Made by a program: the position numbers and the translations under genes | In this document: piece by piece, positions 1 through 5,424 of the stretch | Layout of the letters: every line of letters starts with the position of its first letter | How positions within the stretch are numbered: the stretch's first letter is position 1 | From: Chloroflexota bacterium | Lineage (GTDB): Bacteria; Chloroflexota; UBA6077; JADZDV01 | Length of the DNA stretch: 6,362 nucleotides | Direction of reading: 5' to 3' | Assembly: GCA_020850915.1 (NCBI GenBank) | Contig: JADZDV010000034.1 | Span: 1-6,362, forward strand | The notes under the pieces: generated by a model | What the model was told of the DNA's origin: nothing | Seen by the model: the letters and a program-made list of their open reading frames with translations, nothing else | Databases searched by the model: none

Positions 1-738
1 GTCGCGGTCGTCATGCCGATGGCGGCGCTGATCGCCTCGTCGCTCCAGCGCTTCTGGACCGGCTCGTTCGTGCCGGAGCAGCTCACGCTCCGCAACTACC
101 AGCTCGTCTTGCTCGAGAGCGAGGTCACGCATCGAGGTTTCGTGAATAGCGCGATCCTGGCGCTCGGCGGTGCGACGATCGCGATGACGATCGGCGTGGT
201 CGTGGCCTACCTCGTCTTCCGGACGAGGATGAGCGGCCGGGCCGCGGTGGACTTGCTCTCGTCCATTCCGGTCGCCGTCCCGGGTGTGATCCTCGCGATC
301 GGCGTGATGGTCGGCTGGATCCGCACGCCGCTCTACGGGACGATCTGGATCATGGTCGTAGCGTATGTTGGGCGCTTCATTCCGTACGCGCAGCGCACCG
401 TTGCGTCGACCCTGCTCTCGATCTCGCCGGAGCTGGACGAGTGCTCGCGGATCAGCGGCGCCTCCTGGCTGCGCACCATGCGTGAGATCATCCTGCCGCT
501 GCTGAAGCCGGGGATCCTGGCGGGCTGGATTCTGCTGTTCATCATCTTCGTCCGTGAGCTGAGCATGTCGCTCTTCCTCTACCGGACCGGCACGGAGACG
601 ATGTCCGTGGCGCTCTACCTGCTCCAGCGTGACAGCAGCACCGCGCTGGCGGCGTTCTCGGTGATCCAGACGGCGCTGCTGCTGCTGGCGGTAGCGGTCT
701 TCAAACGGGTCAGCAGACAGGGCGAGTTCAAGTTCTGA
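1..738 (+). CDS. ABC transporter permease, Fe(III)/FbpB type (5' truncated)
   Basis: Inner-membrane permease subunit of a binding-protein-dependent ABC importer. The frame is open from base 1 and ends at TGA 736-738, giving 245 residues in view. The ATG at 13 is internal to a hydrophobic segment, so the true start lies off the left edge. Numbered from base 1, membrane segments are visible at about 49-73, 86-107, 112-130, 173-194 and 213-234. Between the third and fourth is a clear EAA loop (about 143-170: ELDECSRISGASW, then ILPLLKPGI), the site that docks to the ATPase. The segment RELSMSLFLYRTGTETMSV resembles the C-terminal halves of FbpB/SfuB/AfuB-type ferric permeases, which usually fuse two permease domains; this would be the second. 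Iron is the likeliest substrate, but relatives carry thiamine, spermidine or aminoethylphosphonate, so specificity is inferred. The binding protein and ATPase are not in view, and no transporter gene follows, so this may be the last gene of its operon. Confidence 0.9.
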   Translation, partial: VAVVMPMAALIASSLQRFWTGSFVPEQLTLRNYQLVLLESEVTHRGFVNSAILALGGATIAMTIGVVVAYLVFRTRMSGRAAVDLLSSIPVAVPGVILAIGVMVGWIRTPLYGTIWIMVVAYVGRFIPYAQRTVASTLLSISPELDECSRISGASWLRTMREIILPLLKPGILAGWILLFIIFVRELSMSLFLYRTGTETMSVALYLLQRDSSTALAAFSVIQTALLLLAVAVFKRVSRQGEFKF

Positions 739-840
739 CCGAGTATCATTGCGTCGCTATCGAGGCTGTCCGTGGAACAGCACCGGTTGGGCTGTCCGCG
801 CGTTTGCCAACGGTAGACTCCGCCCGGGCTGGTTTTATCG
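739..840. other. Intergenic gap between permease and adenylating enzyme
   Basis: This is 102 bases between two genes on the same strand. It holds a 9-base direct repeat, GGCTGTCCG, at 764-772 and 790-798, 26 bases apart, of unknown meaning. I see no convincing hairpin plus T-run terminator and no well-spaced -35/-10 pair. It is therefore open whether the downstream gene has its own promoter or is read from the transporter operon. An in-frame stop (TAG at 814-816) limits how far upstream the next gene can start. Confidence 0.5.
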
Positions 841-2475
841 TTGGCTCTCACGCGGCGAGCCGTCGCCGATCTCAGCACGATCGCCCGCCTCACCCGAGAT
901 CTGCCCCGTTTTCTTCACGGCGTTGTGTCGACCGCCGCGGCGCAGGCGACCGTTCGGCAGCGGCTCGAGCGGCGGCCAGAGCGGCTGCTTGACTGCCTGG
1001 ATCGGCTCGTGTTCGCTCGCCCCGCTAGCCCCTACGCGCGCCTGCTGGCAGCAGCCGGCTGCGAGCCGGGCGACGTCCGTCGTCTGGTGGCCGACGAGGG
1101 GGTGGAAGGCGCTCTGGCGCGGCTGGCGCAGGCGGGGGTGTACGTCTCCTTCGACGAATTCAAGGGGCGAGCGGCAGCGATCCGTGGGAGCAGCCGCTTC
1201 GACTTTGCCGAACGGGACTTTGACAATCCGGCCGTGCCGCCGCACTTCGTCGCCCGGAGCGGCGGGACACGGAGCGCCGGGACGGTGGTCGGGATGAGCC
1301 TCGCATTCGCGGACGCGCTCGCCGCGAACACGAGCCTGGCGTTGAAGGCCTGGGGCGCCGCTTCGACCGACCATGCGACCTGGTTGACCGGGTCGGTCCT
1401 GCCGTTGCTGCTGTACGCCAGGCTTGGCCACCCGCCGATCGCCTGGTTCCACCCGCTGCGGCCGCTGCCGCGCGTGGTCCGACTGGGAAGCTGGTATCTC
1501 GCCGGGCTGAGCCGGCTGTGCGGGCGACCGCTGCCCCTGCCCGCCTGGATCGACCTCCAGGACCCGGCGCGGCTAGCGCGCTGGCTCGCGGCGAGGGCGC
1601 GTCCGGAGCGGCCGGTGTGTCTGACAACCTACGCCAGCTCGGCCGTTCGGACGGCTGCCGCGGCGAGCGCTGCCGGCCTGCGCCTGGACGGGGTCTTCTT
1701 CATCACGCTAGGTGAGCCGTTCACCGAGGCCAAGCGACGGGTAGTGGACGCCTCTGGCGCTCGGACGATCGTCCGCTACGCCTTCACGGAGGCCGGCATC
1801 CTGGGCTATGGCTGCCCCGAGGGCGAGGTATCAGACGACCTGCACTTCCATAGCGACTGCTTCGGCCTGATCCAGCAGCCACGGACCGTGCGGGACAGCC
1901 GGGTGACGGTGGACGCGTTTCTCTTCACCTCCCTCCTGGAGTCCGCGCCCAAGGTGCTGTTGAACGCGGAGAGCGGCGACTACGGCGTTGCGCGGCGCCG
2001 GCGGTGCGGGTGCGCGCTGGGCCAGGCGGGGCTGGACGTGCACGTCTCGACGATCAGGAGCCACGAAAAGCTGACTGGCGAGGGGATGAGCTTTGTCAAG
2101 ACGCAGCTCCCACGGGTGCTCGAGGAGAGCCTGCCGGCGCGTTTTGGCGGTGGCGCCACGGACTACCAGGCGGTGGAGGAGGAGGACGCGACGGGGATCT
2201 GCCGCCTGGTGCTGCTGGTGAGCCCCGCCGTTGGAGAGTGTGACGTGGAGCAGGTGCGGCAGACGTTCCTGGACGAGCTGGCGGCGGACGGCGAGCTCGA
2301 GGAGTATATGGCGACCATCTGGCGGCGAGCAGGGACCGTGGTCGTGCGGCGCCAGGAGCCGATCGCTACGCAGGCTGGCAAGATCTTGCCGTTCCACCTG
2401 GTCAAGAGCGCGCCGACCGGGGTCTCCTCGCGACCATCCAGCTCGTCAGGAGCAGCAGAGCCGAAGCGACGGTGA
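841..2475 (+). CDS. PaaK/CapK-like adenylate-forming enzyme (AMP-ligase superfamily)
   Basis: Predicted cytoplasmic enzyme that would activate a carboxylic acid with ATP as an acyl-adenylate, and perhaps pass it to CoA or another acceptor. At 544 residues it is longer than typical PaaK (about 430-450). Visible landmarks: a degenerate phosphate loop SGGTRSAGT from residue 140 (usual form SSGTTGxP); YAFTEAG at 313-319, matching the YGxTE motif; a PaaK-style LHFHSDCFG stretch after it; SGDYG with Asp380, the ribose-binding position (usual form TGD); CGC near 388-390, like the PaaK CxCG; the hinge-like RSHEKLTGEGMSF near 405-417; and GKILPF with Lys514, a candidate catalytic lysine. No membrane segment is evident. 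The start is uncertain: TTG 841 is the first usual start codon after the in-frame TAG at 814 and has only weak GGG upstream; GTG 925 is an alternative. The last 24 codons overlap the convergent YfhO gene. The family is fairly secure; substrate and acceptor are unknown. The nearby BY-kinase and YfhO make a role in envelope polymers possible (inference). Confidence 0.78.
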   Translation: MALTRRAVADLSTIARLTRDLPRFLHGVVSTAAAQATVRQRLERRPERLLDCLDRLVFARPASPYARLLAAAGCEPGDVRRLVADEGVEGALARLAQAGVYVSFDEFKGRAAAIRGSSRFDFAERDFDNPAVPPHFVARSGGTRSAGTVVGMSLAFADALAANTSLALKAWGAASTDHATWLTGSVLPLLLYARLGHPPIAWFHPLRPLPRVVRLGSWYLAGLSRLCGRPLPLPAWIDLQDPARLARWLAARARPERPVCLTTYASSAVRTAAAASAAGLRLDGVFFITLGEPFTEAKRRVVDASGARTIVRYAFTEAGILGYGCPEGEVSDDLHFHSDCFGLIQQPRTVRDSRVTVDAFLFTSLLESAPKVLLNAESGDYGVARRRRCGCALGQAGLDVHVSTIRSHEKLTGEGMSFVKTQLPRVLEESLPARFGGGATDYQAVEEEDATGICRLVLLVSPAVGECDVEQVRQTFLDELAADGELEEYMATIWRRAGTVVVRRQEPIATQAGKILPFHLVKSAPTGVSSRPSSSSGAAEPKRR

Positions 2476-4624
2476 TGGCGAGCCCGATGTCGAGACCGGC
2501 CGGTCGATAGTGCAGGGCGACGGTGTGGCGGCCCGGCGGTAGGAAGAGGCCGACGAGCGCGCCGTCCAGCAGTTCCACACTGGCAGGCTGGCCGTCCAAC
2601 TCGGCGGACCAGCCGGCGTACCAGGGAAGGGTCGTCACCAGCCAGCCCGGACCGTCGGCGCGAGCCTCCAGCCAGCCGGCGCCCAAGCTGAGGACGGTGG
2701 CGTCGCCGGGCGGCACGGGTGGATCGGGAGCAGCGGCGCTCGGATGGGTCACGCACGCGTCCCGAGGGAAATCCAGCCGGCGCGCTGTGGCGGCGTCGCC
2801 GGGCCAGACGCAGCGCGCCACCCAGGCCGGCGGCTTTGGCGCCTCGACGACGCGAACGAGGACGAGGCGGGAGTCGAAGATGGCTTCCACTCCGAGCAGC
2901 GGCCAGACCGGATTGTCCACCTGATCGGAGCCGAGGACGACGGGCTGGGCCTGGCCGATCGTGAGCTGGCCATAGGCCGTGCTAAAGAGGGAGCCGTAGC
3001 CAAGTGGCTGAGCGACGCCGATGACCGGCCCGAAATTCGCGACCGACGGTCCGGCGGGGCCGACGACGGCGACGTGCCCGTAGGCGCGAATCGGCGCGAG
3101 GGAGTCGATCCGCTGCTGAAGGGGCCACTCGTTGAGCCGGTAGGGGCTGAAGACGAACAGGAGATCGAGCGCGGCGAACAGCGAGAGGACGCGCAGAGCC
3201 AGCCAGCGCGGCAGGAGCAGCGCCGTCAGGCCGGCGAGGAGCATAGCGCCGGCGGCCAGCGGGAAGGCACTTCGTACCGGGGCGCCCCAGGCGAGATCAA
3301 AGGTGCGCCCCTGGCTGGCGTCGGTCGGCGCCAGCGCCGCGAGGCCCGGTAACCAGAAAGCGACAAGTGGCCCTGCCATGAGCAGGGCGACGCCAGCGCC
3401 GAAGAGGGTCATGGCCGTCCGGCGGCCTGACCACCGTTCCAGGCCGAGCCCCGCTGCGCGTGAGAGCGCCAGCGCGACCAGGGTGAGATGCTTCGCCGGC
3501 ACGCGCATTGTCGCGTAGCCCGGGAGGACCGCCTGCGCCCAGGCGTACCACGGGGCGTAGCGGCCGAAGGCGAGCGCCCCGGCCAGCAGCGCCGCTCCCC
3601 AGCACGGCCAGCGCCAGCGGCCGCGGGCGCGAAGGGCGGCCAGCAAGGGCACGATGCCGACGTACAGCACGCGCTCATGCCACTCGTACTCCGGCCCGGG
3701 CCAGTAACCCCGGCCGGCCGGACCGCCAAATACGGTGGGTCCGAGCAGGGTCAGCAGGTGCCAGGGTGGCTCTGACATGCCGGTCAGAAAGTCCCAGGCT
3801 GCGCCGCCCTGGCGAACCGAGGCGGCGAGCAGCCCGAAGGCGGGGACGATCAGGACCGCGGCGAGTCCCAGCCCGAGCGCAGAGCCAACTCCGAGCCGGC
3901 CGAGCGCCACGCCGAGCGCGCGGATGACGACCGAATTGGCGCGCCCCGGCGCGTCGGTCCGGCTGACCAGGACGCCAGCAACGGCCCAGAGCGGCGTCCA
4001 CCAGAGACAGAAGGCGCCCAGCTCCGGCTGGCCGGCGAGGGTGAGCATGGCGAGGGCCAGGGCGAAGCGCTCGACCGACCAGCGTCGGCGGATAGTGGCG
4101 GCCAGGCCGGTCACGATGGGGAGCCAGGCGTTGCCCGCCAGGAACGCCACATGGCCGGCCCAGAGGCGGGCGGCGGTGGCGCTGCCGAGCCCGTAGGCCA
4201 GGCCGGCCAGGAACTGGCCCTCCCGGCTCGCGCCGAGCCGCCCGGCGCACCATGCCGCTCCCAGGCCGGCCAGGAGGACGTGCAGGCCGATACTCCAGTT
4301 GAGAGCGACGGCGGGCGGCAGCCAGACGAGCGCCCAGGTGAGCGGATAGGCGAGGCCAGCCTGGGGCAATGGAAAGGCCGGCACGCCGTTGAAGGTGTAC
4401 GGGTTCCAGAACGGGAACGACCCGGCGGCCAGGGCCTCGCGCAGAAGATAAAGGCGCGGGAGGTAGGTCAGAACGGCATCTCCACCGGACATCGGCGCAG
4501 CGCTGACCCAGACTGGCCACATCGCCGCCGCCAGGAGCAGGCCCAGCGCGCCGTGAGGCCAGCAAGCTGCCGCCCACCGTGCTCGCGCTGGCCCTCCGAG
4601 GCGCGAGTCGGATGCGTGCCTCAC
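2402..4624 (-). CDS. YfhO-family polytopic membrane protein (GT-C-like)
   Basis: Large integral membrane protein of the YfhO group, linked in Firmicutes to glycosylation of envelope polymers with lipid-linked sugar donors. From GTG 4624 it has 740 residues. The N-terminal half shows GT-C traits: a first membrane segment (about 26-41), an outer loop with SGGDAVLTYLPR (Asp49 is a candidate acidic catalytic or metal residue), FPFWNPYTFNGVPAFP (about 70-85), GHVAFLAGNAWLP and AGQPELG, followed by many hydrophobic segments. Near the end (about 656-708) lies the typical YfhO soluble domain, with PWYAGWSAELDGQPA and LPPGRHTVALHYRP, then a final membrane helix and an Arg-rich tail. The frame stays open upstream to an ATG at 4774, but that extension is low-complexity Ala/Ser/Pro and would overlap the small HTH gene; GTG 4624 starts 49 bases after that gene's stop and just before the first membrane helix. 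Shine-Dalgarno for GTG is weak. Family well supported; substrate unknown; start moderately sure. Confidence 0.87.
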   Translation of the reverse strand: MRHASDSRLGGPARARWAAACWPHGALGLLLAAAMWPVWVSAAPMSGGDAVLTYLPRLYLLREALAAGSFPFWNPYTFNGVPAFPLPQAGLAYPLTWALVWLPPAVALNWSIGLHVLLAGLGAAWCAGRLGASREGQFLAGLAYGLGSATAARLWAGHVAFLAGNAWLPIVTGLAATIRRRWSVERFALALAMLTLAGQPELGAFCLWWTPLWAVAGVLVSRTDAPGRANSVVIRALGVALGRLGVGSALGLGLAAVLIVPAFGLLAASVRQGGAAWDFLTGMSEPPWHLLTLLGPTVFGGPAGRGYWPGPEYEWHERVLYVGIVPLLAALRARGRWRWPCWGAALLAGALAFGRYAPWYAWAQAVLPGYATMRVPAKHLTLVALALSRAAGLGLERWSGRRTAMTLFGAGVALLMAGPLVAFWLPGLAALAPTDASQGRTFDLAWGAPVRSAFPLAAGAMLLAGLTALLLPRWLALRVLSLFAALDLLFVFSPYRLNEWPLQQRIDSLAPIRAYGHVAVVGPAGPSVANFGPVIGVAQPLGYGSLFSTAYGQLTIGQAQPVVLGSDQVDNPVWPLLGVEAIFDSRLVLVRVVEAPKPPAWVARCVWPGDAATARRLDFPRDACVTHPSAAAPDPPVPPGDATVLSLGAGWLEARADGPGWLVTTLPWYAGWSAELDGQPASVELLDGALVGLFLPPGRHTVALHYRPAGLDIGLAITVASALLLLTSWMVARRPRSARS

Positions 4625-4673
4625 CGTTCCGACTGACCCGGGAACGGCTGCCTGGCTGGCCGGTGTCGTCGTG

Positions 4674-4916
4674 TCAGGAGCTGGCACTGGACCTGGGGCC
4701 GAACGGCTCGCGGAGAGGAGCGTGGCGCTGGCCGGTGTACTCGGCGACCCAGCAGCGCGTGCTGCGCCAGACACCGTCGTCGCCCCGCACCGTGCGCAGT
4801 CGTCCCCGCTGCACGGCCATCGTCAGCGCTTGCCGGCCGACATCCGGGGATGCAAGGGGTTCGAGCGCGTGCCCCTCACGGATGGCAGTTCGTGCTGGGC
4901 GACCCCTGGGTGACAT
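4674..4916 (-). CDS. Small helix-turn-helix DNA-binding protein (excisionase/MerR-like)
   Basis: Encodes 80 residues. The central part (about 17-60) reads like a compact winged-helix or excisionase-type domain: ASPDVGRQALTMAVQRGRLR is a plausible turn plus recognition helix, followed by TVRGDDGVWRS, the usual wing with a conserved Trp, and WVAEY in the position of the closing helix. Small proteins of this kind bind DNA as transcription regulators or recombination directionality factors. The start at ATG 4916 is favoured by GGAG at 4923-4926, six bases upstream, and by the leader being AT-richer and repeat-rich. The frame is open further upstream to 5210, but that stretch has no domain look and no good ribosome site. 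No integrase or other phage gene is near, so regulation is likelier than excision. The gene points toward yfhO (stop 49 bases before its GTG) and may be co-transcribed with it. The family call is by eye from a short, divergent domain. Confidence 0.5.
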   Translation of the reverse strand: MSPRGRPARTAIREGHALEPLASPDVGRQALTMAVQRGRLRTVRGDDGVWRSTRCWVAEYTGQRHAPLREPFGPRSSASS

Positions 4917-4917
4917 A

Positions 4918-4975
4918 ACAGTCTCCAGACAGTCAGGTTGTGACGACCACCCAGAATCATTGCACAGCACAACCT
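4918..4975 (-). promoter_or_regulatory. Candidate operator/leader of the HTH gene with direct and inverted repeats
   Basis: Just upstream of the HTH start there are two exact copies of ACAGTC (+ strand) at 4918-4923 and 4929-4934, 11 bases apart, about one helical turn. Next to them is an exact 8-base inverted repeat, AGGTTGTG at 4935-4942 and CACAACCT at 4968-4975, with a 25-base spacer (arm to arm 33 bases, about three turns). The stretch is visibly less GC-rich than its surroundings. Such an arrangement fits a protein-binding site, perhaps for autoregulation by the HTH protein. I could not place a confident -35/-10 pair. The function is inference. Confidence 0.35.
4923..4926 (-). promoter_or_regulatory. 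Shine-Dalgarno GGAG of the small HTH gene
   Basis: On the minus strand GGAG lies six bases before ATG 4914-4916. It is the clearest ribosome site in the window and is the main reason for choosing this start over the longer open frame. It sits between two direct copies of a six-base element, so a protein bound there could also affect translation or transcription start. Confidence 0.55.
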
Positions 4976-5120
4976 CGCATTGCGCGCGCACGACGTGTGC
5001 AACGTTCACCACTTCGCCCCGTCTCAGCCGGCGCCCAGGATGACGTGCGCGCGGGGACAGGCGCACATCGACACCATCAAGCGCTTTCGTGGCGAGGGAG
5101 ACCGTCAACGTGGCGGGGGC

Positions 5121-5136
5121 TGGCTGGCTGGCTGGC
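5121..5136. repeat. Tandem TGGC tetranucleotide, four copies
   Basis: Four perfect TGGC units in a row lie in the gene-poor interval, preceded by GGC so that the pattern reads as GGCT repeats. Such tracts can slip during replication. No gene is clearly placed to be switched by it, so phase variation is not supported. Confidence 0.6.
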
Positions 5137-5186
5137 TGCCTACCGGAACGGCCACTGCATCCAGGCGGTGCACCGGCGCGTCGGGA

Positions 5187-5203
5187 CCCGGCGGCGCGCC
5201 GGG
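5187..5203. terminator. Weak GC-rich dyad, possible terminator-like hairpin
   Basis: CCCGGC and GCCGGG form a perfect six-base stem around a five-base loop (GGCGC), between the kinase stop at 5425 and the HTH start. No T-run follows on either strand. In DNA this GC-rich such dyads arise by chance, so the terminator role is only a possibility. Confidence 0.15.
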
Positions 5204-5252
5204 CGGTCATGGACGCGCTGGGGCAGACGGGGTGAAGTGCCCGATGGCGATC

Positions 5253-5289
5253 TGGCTGGAGTGGCTGGAAGGTCGCGAAGCTGGCTGGA
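5253..5289. repeat. Three copies of TGGCTGGA
   Basis: The octamer occurs at 5253-5260, 5262-5269 and 5282-5289, the last two each followed by A. It shares its core with the TGGC tract about 120 bases to the left. It may be simple-sequence drift in a non-coding stretch; no function is evident. Confidence 0.5.
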
Positions 5290-5424
5290 AAGCCGCGTCC
5301 GAGGCGTCCGGTTCGCCCAGCTCGCCGATAGGAGCAGCAGGCCGTGCTGGTGGGAGCGCCGCGGTGCTTCGTGGGCTGCAGACCGGCAGAGCTGATGGCT
5401 CGGGTGTGCGCCGCCCCCCGTGGA

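Larger units (their letters stand above)
4917..5424. other. Gene-poor interval between HTH gene and BY-kinase
   Basis: These 508 bases hold no protein I recognise on either strand. Frames open across it give Arg/Gly/Ala/Ser-rich products without domain features, as expected for high-GC DNA. The left end carries the HTH leader. The middle and right contain short-unit repeats (TGGC x4 at 5121-5136 and TGGCTGGA three times at 5253-5289) and one GC-rich dyad (5187-5203). It could be a transcription boundary, a decayed gene or a small RNA locus; nothing in the sequence decides between these. Confidence 0.55.

Noticed and set aside
835..1452. Minus-strand open frame of 205 residues
   Set aside because: It is antisense to the adenylating enzyme, low in complexity and without motifs.
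3675..4577. Minus-strand open frame of 300 residues inside yfhO
   Set aside because: It is a shifted frame of the YfhO gene, Arg/Pro-rich, with no membrane or domain pattern. The true frame shows clear YfhO motifs.
4921..4930. GTCTCCAGAC short dyad as a hairpin over the ribosome site
   Set aside because: The two-base loop cannot form a stable hairpin; the direct ACAGTC repeats explain most of the pattern.
4917..5210. Upstream extension of the HTH frame to a start at 5210 (178 residues)
   Set aside because: The added part has no domain features or Shine-Dalgarno, runs through the AT-richer repeat-bearing leader, and a much better start lies at 4916.
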